Source: Bordetella parapertussis
Lineage (GTDB): Bacteria; Pseudomonadota; Gammaproteobacteria; Burkholderiales; Burkholderiaceae_B
Length of the DNA: 64,000 nucleotides
Reading direction: 5' to 3'
NCBI GenBank assembly: GCA_945895265.1
Contig: CAMDEF010000004.1
Location: 62,001 to 126,000, forward strand
In this document: piece after piece, positions 29,733 to 39,152 of the stretch
Layout of the letters: every line of letters starts with the position of its first letter
How positions within the stretch are numbered: the first letter of the stretch is position 1
Notes under the pieces: model-generated
What the model saw: the letters and a program-made list of their open reading frames with translations, nothing else
Told to the model about the DNA's origin: nothing
Database searches by the model: none
Translations under genes and position numbers: made by a program

Positions 29733-32388
29733 CTTGTTCGATCAAGTCTTGTATCTCTGAGTCCGAATAGCCTAGCATCTGCTTCAAGACATGCACGTTA
29801 TCTTCACCATAGCCAGGTGCACCCCGATCAATGACGCCCCCTGCATACGCTGGTGTTGCACTCATTTTGACCGGAAACTCGTTGACTGGCCAGCGACCAA
29901 TTTTGGTTCCGGTGACTTCAGTCAACCACTCGAGTTCTTTTAACTGAGGATCGGTGTCGTAACGATCTGCTGCCGTCTGGCACACACCCGCTGGCACACC
30001 GGCGCTTTGCAGGCGCGCCATGCATTCGCTTGCATCTTGAGTCAACGCCCAAGCACTGATTTTTTCATCTAGCGCATCTTGATTTTGCAGACGCAAGGCC
30101 AAGGTACTAAAGCGTAAATCCCATTGCAACTCGGTCAGGCCAGCCTGGCTCACCAGCGCATTCCACTCGGTGTCATCAAAACACGCCAGAGCCAACCAAC
30201 GATCGTCGCCAGCGCAACGATAGGCCCCGTGAGGTGCCGCCGGCTTATAAGGTGAGCGGTTGCCATAACGCGTCCATTCCTTACCATTCGCTGACCAATC
30301 CAGCACCGCAGTCGCCGTTTGATAAATACCCGCCTCACACTGCGAGGCGTCAATCCATTGACCCTCGCCGGTTCGGTTGCGGTGATACAGCGCACCAAGC
30401 GTCGCCAGCGCAAAACCATAAGCGCCAATCCAATCCAGATACGAGTACCCCCAACCTGCAGGCATCGCCGGATCAGGACGGCCAGACATCTCTGTCGTGC
30501 CGGCAAACGAAGCTGCTACGGGGCCGACGGTGCGAAAGCGCCCATACTTACCAATACCACCCATGCCCGATTGCTGGACATAAATAATGTCAGACTTGAG
30601 CGACTTGAGCACCTCGTAGCCCAAGCCCAGACGCTCGAGCACACCAGGAGAAAAACCTTCAGCGACAACGTCTGATTGACGTGCAAGCTCTTTGGCGATC
30701 GCCAGACCTTTCGGATGACGAATATTCAACGACATGCCACGTTTGCCGGCGTTCTTATTATTAAACTGCCCGCCCATATCCGAGTCCGTCACGCCAGGCA
30801 ATGGCGCGGTCGCCACTTCACGTGCGGCGCGGCCACCCACGGGCGACATCGCAGCCAGCCTGGTATCGGGATTTTCTTTCCACTCAACCTTAATGCTTTC
30901 AGCGCCTAAGGCAGCAAGAATACGCGTGCCACCGGCCGAGGCCAGAAACCAAGAGAAATCAAGAATCTTGATACCTTGCAAAGCAAAGGGTGCGCCACGT
31001 GCTGAAATATTTTTGACTGTTGGGGTGTACTTAAATAGTTGAGCACGACCATGCGTCTGAGACCCGGTTGGCGACGGGGCCTGCGCACCGACCTTCAAGG
31101 CGTCGATATTTTTAGGTGCTCTCAGCAGCGCGCTTAACTCGGCGTTATGTTGCCCCAACAACGGGGCACGCTTGCCGGCCTGCCAGGCCGTCGCAGTGCT
31201 CAACCACTTGCTAGTCGGGTAACGCAAGGCACGACCCAACTCGGGGTGTTCGATATCGGTGAACGAATGGCGCATCAACCAATGCTCATCCAAGGCGTTT
31301 TCATGCGGCTTGCGCACCGGTGCCCACAATAAACCAGCGTCTTGCGCTTCGCGCCAAGGCAAATCTTTATAGTCATACGAGCCAACAAAATCACGAATCA
31401 CTTCAAGCATACGCACCGTTTCAGCATCCATCCCCGCAGAGCCGGGCGTGCTGCGCGCCTTGAGATCAGCAGTCGCCGACGGCGCTTGTAAGTCGGCCGC
31501 CTTGCCATAACGATCTAAGAAAGGCACCAGTTTGGCTTTGTCGCGCGCCGACACGCCCCACGTCATATTCCAGCGCTTGTCTTTGGTCGCACTCACGTTC
31601 GGGATTGGGGTTGGCTTTTCAACCGCATGACGAGCCGTCTGGCGATACAGCGGCGCTCGGCGCATCACCCACGACATCACATCAAGCTCAGTATTTTTTG
31701 CAACCGCTTCGTGCACCGCGCACGATAAATCTTGCCCTTCGCCGGTTGACTGGCGCGTAATCAACGCAGCCACGACCGCTGCCGTCATCTGCTCGGCAGC
31801 GATATGGTACGCATGCCAAACCTGAGGGGCGACAGGTGGATGTTCATAGTGACCATCGGCGTTACGGTCATAGCCGCAGCACATCATCACGCCGCCAAGT
31901 GCCAAGTGGATCAGATCTGAACCCTTGAAGTCTTTCCAGGGGCCGGTGTCACCAAAAGGTGTAATGCGCGCTGTGATCAGCGTAGGAAATAGCTTGTTTA
32001 ACGACTGCGCGGGCTTAAGTTGAGTCAAGAACTGACCGCAGGTGCTATCTAAAAAAATATCCGCGGTGCTTAACAGCTGTAAACAAGCCGCCTGACCCTC
32101 TGTTGTACTGACATCGAGCTGTATCGATTTTTTGCCGCGGTTGTAAGCACAAAAGAAAATCGATTTCTCGGGATCAGGTTGCTCGCCCAAGTATGGGCCG
32201 ATATTACGAGTCGGGCTTCCGCCTACCGGCTCGATCTTGATGACCTCAGCACCCAGTCCGGCCAACAATAAGCCACAATACTCACCCAACTCGTCGGCGA
32301 CCTCGATGACACGTAAGCCGGCCAACATTCCAGGCTTATCTTGTGGATTAGCGAATAACTCTGCGGCATTGAAAGGCGACTGCGACAT
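29722..32388 (-). CDS. Double-domain type III CoA-transferase (CaiB/BaiF family)
   Basis: Two CoA-transferase family III domains lie in tandem in one chain of 888 residues; family members normally have ~400 and act as interlocked dimers. Domain 1 (~20-410) begins 'GMLAGLRVIEVADELGEYCG'; domain 2 (~455-888) begins 'LQGIKILDFSWFLASAGG'. Domain 2 keeps the catalytic Asp (Asp652 in 'YLDWIGAYGFA'), 21 residues before 'TGEGQ'. At the same distance in domain 1 stands Tyr194 in 'VWHAYHIAAEQ', with no Asp nearby, so domain 1 seems inactive and may only complete the fold. The enzyme would move CoA between an acyl-CoA and a free acid; the substrate is unknown. GAGGA precedes the ATG. It lies 100 bases upstream of the ABC importer operon on the same strand. 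Confidence 0.88.
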   Translation of the reverse strand: MSQSPFNAAELFANPQDKPGMLAGLRVIEVADELGEYCGLLLAGLGAEVIKIEPVGGSPTRNIGPYLGEQPDPEKSIFFCAYNRGKKSIQLDVSTTEGQAACLQLLSTADIFLDSTCGQFLTQLKPAQSLNKLFPTLITARITPFGDTGPWKDFKGSDLIHLALGGVMMCCGYDRNADGHYEHPPVAPQVWHAYHIAAEQMTAAVVAALITRQSTGEGQDLSCAVHEAVAKNTELDVMSWVMRRAPLYRQTARHAVEKPTPIPNVSATKDKRWNMTWGVSARDKAKLVPFLDRYGKAADLQAPSATADLKARSTPGSAGMDAETVRMLEVIRDFVGSYDYKDLPWREAQDAGLLWAPVRKPHENALDEHWLMRHSFTDIEHPELGRALRYPTSKWLSTATAWQAGKRAPLLGQHNAELSALLRAPKNIDALKVGAQAPSPTGSQTHGRAQLFKYTPTVKNISARGAPFALQGIKILDFSWFLASAGGTRILAALGAESIKVEWKENPDTRLAAMSPVGGRAAREVATAPLPGVTDSDMGGQFNNKNAGKRGMSLNIRHPKGLAIAKELARQSDVVAEGFSPGVLERLGLGYEVLKSLKSDIIYVQQSGMGGIGKYGRFRTVGPVAASFAGTTEMSGRPDPAMPAGWGYSYLDWIGAYGFALATLGALYHRNRTGEGQWIDASQCEAGIYQTATAVLDWSANGKEWTRYGNRSPYKPAAPHGAYRCAGDDRWLALACFDDTEWNALVSQAGLTELQWDLRFSTLALRLQNQDALDEKISAWALTQDASECMARLQSAGVPAGVCQTAADRYDTDPQLKELEWLTEVTGTKIGRWPVNEFPVKMSATPAYAGGVIDRGAPGYGEDNVHVLKQMLGYSDSEIQDLIEQGVL

Positions 32389-32577
32389 AACGTGGTCCTC
32401 TGCTTTGTCTCAAGGCGAGCAATCCTCAAAAAGGGATCTGACCTTGTTTCTATTTGTTTTGATCGCTAGCATCATGCCCCACAAAATGGGTATCATGCAA
32501 CAGCGCCGTGTGTTTTATCTCGGCGTCGGCCACTGAGGCACCCAGACCTCAGAGCTCTCACGCCAAAGGATTTCGCT

Positions 32578-33708
32578 GTGAATGAACTACACGCGCTAAA
32601 AAACAAAATTGCAGTCGTCGGGGTTGGCAATACCGCTTATGGCGATTTCCCGTTAATCAGCGACTACGGCTTGGGCGCACAGGCGTTTAAATCTGCCATC
32701 TCAGATTGTGGGCTCAACAAAGACGAGATTGACGGCTTACTCGTGTGCCGCGTGCCGTCCTATGCCCGCATGGGCGAGGTGCTTGGCCTGAACCCGCGCT
32801 GGACCATGACCCTACCCGGACATGGTCGTATGTCTGGCATGTCAATCATCGAGGCTATGCTGGCACTCGAAACCGGCGCCGCAAAATACGTCGCCCTGAT
32901 CTATACCAACATCGGTCGCTCACGCCGCGTGAACTATGGCGGCGAAGACGCCTCGAGCTTCTGGAACCCCTGGGGGTTTACCTCTCCGGGTGCCGCACAC
33001 GCCATGATGTTTCGTATGCATATGGCCAAATACGGCACCACGACACGCCAACTCTCTGAAGTATCGGTGGCCTTTCGCAAGCACGCGTTGCTCAACCCAA
33101 CCGCCGTCATGAAAAAACCGATCACCTCTGACGACCACGCAACCGCCAGACGCATCACCGAACCCTTAGGCCTTCTTGATTACTGCCTGATCAACGACGG
33201 TGCCGTCTGCATGATTTTAACTACCGCCGATCGTGCCAAAGACCTCGCGAAACCGCCCGTCATGATTTCAGGTATCGGCGCCCGCGATTCGTTCGAGCGC
33301 AGCGCGATCTCAAATTTTGATCAAGAGTTTTGGTACAACGAAATTAAAGATGCAGGCACGCAAGCCTTCGAAATGGCTGGCGTCACTCACGACGATGTCG
33401 ACGCACTGATGTGCTACGACAACTTTAGCCCGACCGTGTTGTTCAGCCTCGAAGGCTTAGGCTATTGCGGCCAAGGCGAGTCAGGCGCCTACGTCGAAGG
33501 CGGTACCCTACAGCTCGGTAATAAACTGCCCACCAACACTGACGGCGGTCATCTGTCAAATTCGTACATGCAAGGCTGGGGTTTAAATGTCGAAGCCGTG
33601 CGTCAAATACGCGGAGAATGCGGTGCACGACAAGTCGCAAATTGCAACGTTGTGCAATACATCGCCTCGACCCCTTGCACCCGTTCAATCATCTACACAA
33701 AAGGCTAA
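32578..33708 (+). CDS. Thiolase-fold protein, SCP-x/Ltp-like, lacking the nucleophilic Cys
   Basis: The protein has 376 residues. It begins 'IAVVGVGNTAYGDFP' and has a thiolase C-terminal block 'NTDGGHLSNSYMQGWG' followed by 'EAVRQIRGECGARQV', as in the SCP-x/Ltp thiolase subfamily. At the position where thiolases carry the acylated Cys (about residues 81-87) the sequence is GHGRMSG, with no Cys. In the same subfamily the steroid side-chain aldolase Ltp2, which works with a DUF35 partner, also has a rebuilt active site, so a retro-aldol or other C-C bond reaction is possible. The start is GTG at 32578 after AAAGGA. A DUF35 gene follows after 3 bases. Divergent from the CoA-transferase gene. 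Confidence 0.82.
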   Translation: MNELHALKNKIAVVGVGNTAYGDFPLISDYGLGAQAFKSAISDCGLNKDEIDGLLVCRVPSYARMGEVLGLNPRWTMTLPGHGRMSGMSIIEAMLALETGAAKYVALIYTNIGRSRRVNYGGEDASSFWNPWGFTSPGAAHAMMFRMHMAKYGTTTRQLSEVSVAFRKHALLNPTAVMKKPITSDDHATARRITEPLGLLDYCLINDGAVCMILTTADRAKDLAKPPVMISGIGARDSFERSAISNFDQEFWYNEIKDAGTQAFEMAGVTHDDVDALMCYDNFSPTVLFSLEGLGYCGQGESGAYVEGGTLQLGNKLPTNTDGGHLSNSYMQGWGLNVEAVRQIRGECGARQVANCNVVQYIASTPCTRSIIYTKG

Positions 33709-33711
33709 ATC

Positions 33712-34125
33712 ATGACGACCCAAACCTATGACAAGCCCTTGCCGATTATTGACGAGCTCAGCAAACCCTTCTGGGATCACGCCCTTGAGCACCGCTTGTC
33801 AGTACAAGCCTGCACCCATTGCCGCCACCTACAGTTTCCGCCCAGCCCCGTCTGCCCTAAATGCCTGTCAGACGAACAAGAATGGCTAGTCGTCAGCGGC
33901 CAGGCCACCCTCTTATCCTGGGTCAAGTTTCACCGCGCCTATTGGGACGGCTTCATGCAAGACATCCCCTACGACGCCTGCCTAGTGCAACTCAAAGAAG
34001 GCCCGATCATGGTGAGCAACTTCAGCGGCCCCACCCCCGCCAACGTCCACGTCGGCATGCCCCTAAAAGTCACCTTCGAACACGTCACCCCAGAAGTCGC
34101 CCTAAGCCGCTTCACCCCAGCTTAA
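33712..34125 (+). CDS. DUF35 Zn-ribbon/OB-fold protein, partner of the thiolase-fold protein
   Basis: The protein has 137 residues. An N-terminal helix is followed by a rubredoxin-like zinc ribbon with Cys34/Cys37 and Cys48/Cys51, then an OB-fold. DUF35 proteins bind acyl-CoA and form complexes with thiolase-superfamily enzymes such as Ltp2-ChsH2 and BbsAB. Here it lies 3 bases after the thiolase-fold gene, so complex formation is likely. The last third of the gene is rich in C in third codon positions, compared with the preceding gene. Convergent with the ferredoxin oxidoreductase gene. Confidence 0.85.
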   Translation: MTTQTYDKPLPIIDELSKPFWDHALEHRLSVQACTHCRHLQFPPSPVCPKCLSDEQEWLVVSGQATLLSWVKFHRAYWDGFMQDIPYDACLVQLKEGPIMVSNFSGPTPANVHVGMPLKVTFEHVTPEVALSRFTPA

Positions 34126-34243
34126 AACAATCTAGGCAATCCTCAACCCCCAGCACTTTGAACAACCCGAAGCCGCGTATTTTTTTGCTCAGCCAAAAAA
34201 TCACCGGTTCGGGGCGGGCAAAGTGCGGGCGCAAGAAAAATAC

Positions 34244-37200
34244 CTAAGCAGCCCGGCTCCCCCCCGCCCCAGCCCCGTCCGCCTCAAACTCACCCAGCAA
34301 CCTAGCACGAACAGCCTGAGCCCGCACCAACGCAGCCTCTTTCACATGCCCATACCCCCGAATCTCTTCAGGCACACCAGCCACCTCAACCGCCTTCTCT
34401 AGAGACCCCCGCGAAAGCTTATCCAACATACCCAACACCGTCTCACGGTACTCAACAATTAACGCCCGCTCAGCACGCCGTTCATCCGTATACCCAAACA
34501 CATCCATCCAAGTGCCACGCAAGCCTTTCAACTTTGCTAGCAACCTGAACGCCACCAACATCCGAGGCCCAAACTTCGCCTTAATCAAATGCCCCTTACC
34601 ATCGCGCTTGGCAAACAGTGGTGGCGCCAGATGAAAGTGCACCGACCAGTCCCCTTCAAACTGCTCATCCAAACCACGTAAAAACTCACCATCGGTGTAG
34701 AGCCGAGCAACCTCATACTCATCCTTGTACGCCATCAGCTTAAACAAATAACGCGCAACAACCAGCGTCAAGCGCTGCGTACCGCAAGCCTGCATTTCGG
34801 CGTCCGACACCCTATTCACAAACGAGACATACTCTGACGCGTAGGCCTCGTTTTGATACTCGCGCAAGAACGCAGCCCGATGCTCGCGCACTTGTTCAAC
34901 CTCAGTCCCCGTACGTTTAAATTCAACCACCGTTGCGCCGTGTGGTGTCGGATTAGACGCCTGATGCCCTGCCCCAAGTAACTGAGCCACCAACTGCGGC
35001 TCGTGCGCAGCGCGGCGCCCCCAATTGAAGGCTTCGAGATTCTTTTTGACCTGGACAGCGTTAAGAACAATCGCTTGCTCAAGCGAGCGGTGGTGCAACG
35101 GGATCCAACCTTGCTGATAGGCAAACCCCATCAAGAGCGGATTCGCGTACACCGCATCGCCTAGCAACTTCACTGCCATCTCAGAGGCATCCACACTTTG
35201 AATGCGACCTTCGCCACACGCCAGCTCAAGCTCTTGGCGTAACTCGCGTGCCGCCAGTGTCCAGTTGGGGTTGCTAATAAACGCGGCTGTCGGAGCAACA
35301 TCAGCGTTTAACAACATCCGAGTGTGCGCTGGTCGCATCCGCGTCACCGCCTCGACGCTCGACCCCACCACCAAATCAGCGCCCAAGACCAAATCCGCCT
35401 GCCCCAGCGCAATACGCGTATTTAAAATATCTGCAGCCGTCGGCGCAATGATTGCGTGAGAAAACACGGCCCCGCCCTTTTGCGCCAAACCCGCCATATC
35501 AAGCACCGAGCCCGCTTTGCCCTCAAGATGGGCCGCCATCCCAAGCAACTGACCAATCGTGACCACACCTGTGCCACCTACCCCCGCCACAAAAATACCG
35601 TAAGAGCCCGTCAATTGAAGCAGTTCTGGGTCTGGCACTGCCTGCGCATGAGTGTCGTTCGCCTCAATCAGCTTGGGCCGACGCAACTGCCCACCCTCAA
35701 CGGTCACCAGACTCGGGCAAAAGCCTTTTAAGCACGAATAGTCTTTATTACAGCTTGATTGATTAACCACGCGCTTGCGACCAAGCTCTGTTTCAAGCGG
35801 TTCAATCGACAAGCAATTTGATTGCGTTGAACAATCACCACAACCCTCACACACACGTGAATTAATCACCACACGTCGCGCAGGATCAGGGTAGGCTCCA
35901 CGTTTGCGCCGGCGACGTTTTTCAGTGGCGCAGGTTTGGTCGTAAATCAGGGCAGTCACCCCAGACACTTCACGCAATTCTTTTTGAACGCGATCAAGTT
36001 CATCACGATGCACCACGGGCACGCCACCGGGCAACCCAGCCATCTGTGTATATTTCTCAGGCTCGTCGGTCACCACCACAACTCGACCCACACCTTCTGC
36101 CAGCACTTGGGCCGCCATCACCGGCACGGTGATTTGACCATCAACAGGCTGACCACCCGTCATGGCGACCGCATCATTAAATAAAATCTTGTAAGTGATG
36201 TTGACATTAGCCGTCACTGCAGCACGGATGGCCAATAGCCCAGAATGAAAATACGTACCGTCACCCAAATTGACGAATACGTGATTTTCATTCGTAAACG
36301 GAGACTGTCCGATCCAAGGTGCACCCTCGCCGCCCATTTGGGTAAAGACATGTGTGCTGCGATCCATCCACAGCGCCATATAGTGACAGCCAATCCCAGC
36401 CATCGCTCGGGAACCTTCGGGCACACGCGTTGAAGTGTTATGCGGACACCCGGAACAAAACCACGGTTTGCGTTCAGCCACCACGCGTGGGCGTGCCAAC
36501 TCAAGCTCACGTGCCGCAATAAAAGCTAAGCGAGCTTCGATCTGTGCACGAACCAGTGGAGGTAATTCAAGCCGTAACAAGCGGGTGGCAATTGCACGCG
36601 CCACCATCGACGGAGAAAATTCGTAATGTGCCGGCAATAGCCAGGGGCTTTGCGGCACCGCCCATTCACCACCATCTTTATCATCAAATTTACCCACGAC
36701 CCGCGGGATTTTTTTGCCGCTGCCGATCCAGCCAAAGAGCTCTTCTTTGACTTGATACTCGAGCATCTGCCGTTTTTCTTCGACAACCAAGATCTCATCG
36801 AGGTTTTCTGCGAAGCTGAGCAAACCAGTCGACTCAAGTGGCCACACCATTCCCACTTTGAAGAGCCGCACACCGATTTGTTGACAGACCTCGGGCGTCA
36901 ACCCTAGATCGAGCAAGGCCTGCGTCGTGTCTAAATAGGCTTTGCCTGAGGTAATGATGCCAAAACGTGCCTGCGCATCCGGTACAGACCAAAGCTGGCG
37001 ATTCAAGCCGTTCGCACGAGCAAAGGCCAGTGCAGCATACAGCTTCTGATCGAGCAGGCGCGCCTCTTGAGCGAGCGGCGTGTCGCCAAGGCGAATGTTC
37101 AAGCCGCCTTCGGGGAGCATAAAATCTTGCGGAATATTGACTTGAACGCGTTCAGGATCGACGTCGACAGTGGCTGAGACCTCGACAATATCGGTAATGC

Positions 37201-37831
37201 ACTTCATCCCCACCCACAGGCCCGCATAACGACTCATTGCCCAACCCAGCACCCCATAATCAAGAATCTCTTGCACACTAGAGGGAAACAAGACGGGTAT
37301 GCCGCAGGCCTTCAAAATATGATCACTTTGATGAGGCAAGGTGGACGACTTTGCAGAATGGTCATCGCCCGCAACAACCAATACCCCGCCTCGCGGTGAG
37401 GTGCCAGCCGCGTTGGCGTGCTTGAACACGTCACCACACCGATCAACGCCGGGGCCTTTTCCGTACCAAAGACCAAAGACGCCATCATATTTGGCACCTT
37501 CAAACATGTTGACCTGCTGCGAACCCCACACAGAGGTCGCCGCTAAATCCTCATTCACGCCTGGCTGAAACACCACATGGTGTTGCTTAAGTCGTTCGGC
37601 GGCCTTCCAGAGGTTTTGGTCTAAGCCGCCTAGCGGCGAACCCCGATAGCCAGAAATAAACCCCGCGGTATTGAACCCATCGCGCTCATCGCGCACGCGT
37701 TGATTCATCGGCAAGCGCACGAGTGCGTGCACACCGCTGAGCCACGCACGGCCTGAGGCAAGATCGTATTTGTCGTCTAGCTTGACGGCGTTTAAGGCCT
37801 GCAACTGTTTGTCTGAAAACGGGGCATTCAT
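34244..37831 (-). CDS. Indolepyruvate ferredoxin oxidoreductase, fused alpha-beta
   Basis: This TPP- and Fe-S-dependent 2-oxoacid:ferredoxin oxidoreductase oxidatively decarboxylates aryl or branched 2-oxo acids to acyl-CoA. The chain is 1195 residues from the ATG at 37831, chosen because AAGGAGT stands upstream; the frame remains open 13 codons further. In order: a pyrimidine-binding domain; the TPP domain with 'CSGCPHNTSTRVPEG', 'NLGDGTYFHSG' and 'MTGGQPVDG'; a ferredoxin-like cluster with Cys in 'CEGCGDCSTQSNC' and 'CNKDYSCLKGFCPS'; and a gamma-type domain from 'VAGVGGTGVVTIGQLLG'. Archaeal IorA and IorB are separate; the fusion is common in proteobacteria. It supplies acyl-CoA and may feed the neighbouring CoA cluster, but amino-acid breakdown alone would explain it. 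Confidence 0.9.
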   Translation of the reverse strand: MNAPFSDKQLQALNAVKLDDKYDLASGRAWLSGVHALVRLPMNQRVRDERDGFNTAGFISGYRGSPLGGLDQNLWKAAERLKQHHVVFQPGVNEDLAATSVWGSQQVNMFEGAKYDGVFGLWYGKGPGVDRCGDVFKHANAAGTSPRGGVLVVAGDDHSAKSSTLPHQSDHILKACGIPVLFPSSVQEILDYGVLGWAMSRYAGLWVGMKCITDIVEVSATVDVDPERVQVNIPQDFMLPEGGLNIRLGDTPLAQEARLLDQKLYAALAFARANGLNRQLWSVPDAQARFGIITSGKAYLDTTQALLDLGLTPEVCQQIGVRLFKVGMVWPLESTGLLSFAENLDEILVVEEKRQMLEYQVKEELFGWIGSGKKIPRVVGKFDDKDGGEWAVPQSPWLLPAHYEFSPSMVARAIATRLLRLELPPLVRAQIEARLAFIAARELELARPRVVAERKPWFCSGCPHNTSTRVPEGSRAMAGIGCHYMALWMDRSTHVFTQMGGEGAPWIGQSPFTNENHVFVNLGDGTYFHSGLLAIRAAVTANVNITYKILFNDAVAMTGGQPVDGQITVPVMAAQVLAEGVGRVVVVTDEPEKYTQMAGLPGGVPVVHRDELDRVQKELREVSGVTALIYDQTCATEKRRRRKRGAYPDPARRVVINSRVCEGCGDCSTQSNCLSIEPLETELGRKRVVNQSSCNKDYSCLKGFCPSLVTVEGGQLRRPKLIEANDTHAQAVPDPELLQLTGSYGIFVAGVGGTGVVTIGQLLGMAAHLEGKAGSVLDMAGLAQKGGAVFSHAIIAPTAADILNTRIALGQADLVLGADLVVGSSVEAVTRMRPAHTRMLLNADVAPTAAFISNPNWTLAARELRQELELACGEGRIQSVDASEMAVKLLGDAVYANPLLMGFAYQQGWIPLHHRSLEQAIVLNAVQVKKNLEAFNWGRRAAHEPQLVAQLLGAGHQASNPTPHGATVVEFKRTGTEVEQVREHRAAFLREYQNEAYASEYVSFVNRVSDAEMQACGTQRLTLVVARYLFKLMAYKDEYEVARLYTDGEFLRGLDEQFEGDWSVHFHLAPPLFAKRDGKGHLIKAKFGPRMLVAFRLLAKLKGLRGTWMDVFGYTDERRAERALIVEYRETVLGMLDKLSRGSLEKAVEVAGVPEEIRGYGHVKEAALVRAQAVRARLLGEFEADGAGAGGSRAA

Positions 37832-38063
37832 TTGTCTTGACTCCTTTTGAGTAGTTTGGCCCGCTGCCATTGACGTCGATCGCTCTTGTGAAGAAACTTA
37901 GTCAACCTCGGGCATATATTTAAGGCTTGGGATACGTCTTATTCAAGTGACGTTAGCTCTGTTTTAACCCCGTCTGGGCGCTGCGGCAAGTCCTGTCTGA
38001 GACAGGCATAATGCAACGCTAGTACCCTCGAGCCCCAGAACGCTGATGTGACAGAAGAAAGAT

Positions 38064-39152
38064 ATGAAAATCGCCTCTCGCTTAGTAGCGTGGCAACGCA
38101 AGCACGGTCGCCACGGCCTGCCTTGGCAAAACACACGCGACCCCTATCGAGTGTGGCTCTCTGAAATCATGTTGCAACAAACTCAAGTGACTGCAGTACT
38201 CGATTATTACCAACGTTTTCTGAGTCAATTTCCGACCGTCAAAGCTTTAGCCGAAGCACCCGCCGACCAAGTGATGGCACAGTGGGCGGGGTTAGGCTAT
38301 TACGCCCGTGCTCGAAATCTGCACGCCTGTGCCAAGCAAGTCATGAATACGTGGAATGGAAAATTTCCGCCCGATGCTGCGGGCCTGGCCACACTGCCCG
38401 GCATCGGCCCCTCGACCGCGGCTGCGCTCGCCGCCTTTTGCTACGGCGAGCGCGCGGCAATACTCGACGGCAACGTCAAGCGGGTGTTAGCGCGGCTCTT
38501 TGCCATCGAAGGCGACCCAACAAGTCGCCCCGTTGAGTTGCAACTGTGGTCGCTAGCGCGCGATTTGGTACCCACGGCTCGCGCTTGCGCGCAAGATCCC
38601 GACTCAATGTCGGCTTATACCCAAGGTTTGATGGATCTGGGTGCAACAGTGTGCGCCCGTGGCCGCCCCAAGTGCGAAGCGTGCCCTCTTAAAAAAGACT
38701 GTCTGGCCTTACTGCAAGGACGCTGCGACGAACTACCTTGGCCTCGTGCACGTAAAGTCTTGCCTGAGCGCAGCACTGGAATGTTAATCGCGCATCGACC
38801 GGGCTACCTCTTGCTGGTACAACGACCAACAACGGGCATCTGGGGTGGCCTCTGGAGCCTGCCAGAGTGCGACCCAGCGCTTGAACCGGCACTCGCCTGT
38901 GAACAGCTCGGCCTAGCGCTCAGCACAGCAGACACGCTAGCTGAATTTGTACACGTTTTTACCCATTATCGACTGACGATTCGCCCTCACCTCGTACAAA
39001 TAAAACCAGCTCGTGCTGCGCACGCTCAGAAGGCTGCACTTTTCGTCAGTGGAGGAGAATGGGTACCACTCAACAGTCTTCATGAGCGCGGGCTACCCGC
39101 GCCCGTACGCAAATTGTTAGACGGACTGCTCGCGGCGCGCTTACTGGCTTAA
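38064..39152 (+). CDS. mutY: A/G-specific adenine DNA glycosylase
   Basis: MutY removes adenine mispaired with 8-oxoguanine. Catalytic Glu34 is in 'WLSEIMLQQTQV', the helix-hairpin-helix is 'LPGIGPSTAAAL' (111-122), and the catalytic Asp135 is in 'ILDGNVKRV'. The [4Fe-4S] ligands are Cys197, Cys204, Cys207 and Cys213. A Nudix-like C-terminal domain (about 230-360) recognises 8-oxoguanine. 362 residues is normal. It is divergent from the ferredoxin oxidoreductase, with a 232-base gap, and its stop overlaps the rodA stop by four bases on the other strand. Confidence 0.95.
   Translation: MKIASRLVAWQRKHGRHGLPWQNTRDPYRVWLSEIMLQQTQVTAVLDYYQRFLSQFPTVKALAEAPADQVMAQWAGLGYYARARNLHACAKQVMNTWNGKFPPDAAGLATLPGIGPSTAAALAAFCYGERAAILDGNVKRVLARLFAIEGDPTSRPVELQLWSLARDLVPTARACAQDPDSMSAYTQGLMDLGATVCARGRPKCEACPLKKDCLALLQGRCDELPWPRARKVLPERSTGMLIAHRPGYLLLVQRPTTGIWGGLWSLPECDPALEPALACEQLGLALSTADTLAEFVHVFTHYRLTIRPHLVQIKPARAAHAQKAALFVSGGEWVPLNSLHERGLPAPVRKLLDGLLAARLLA

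Noticed and set aside
34126..34243. Inverted A/T-rich arms (about 34177 and 34231) as a terminator between DUF35 and the ferredoxin oxidoreductase genes
   Set aside because: The arms match imperfectly, with an indel and a 40-base loop, and the stem would be mostly A-T; too weak to call.
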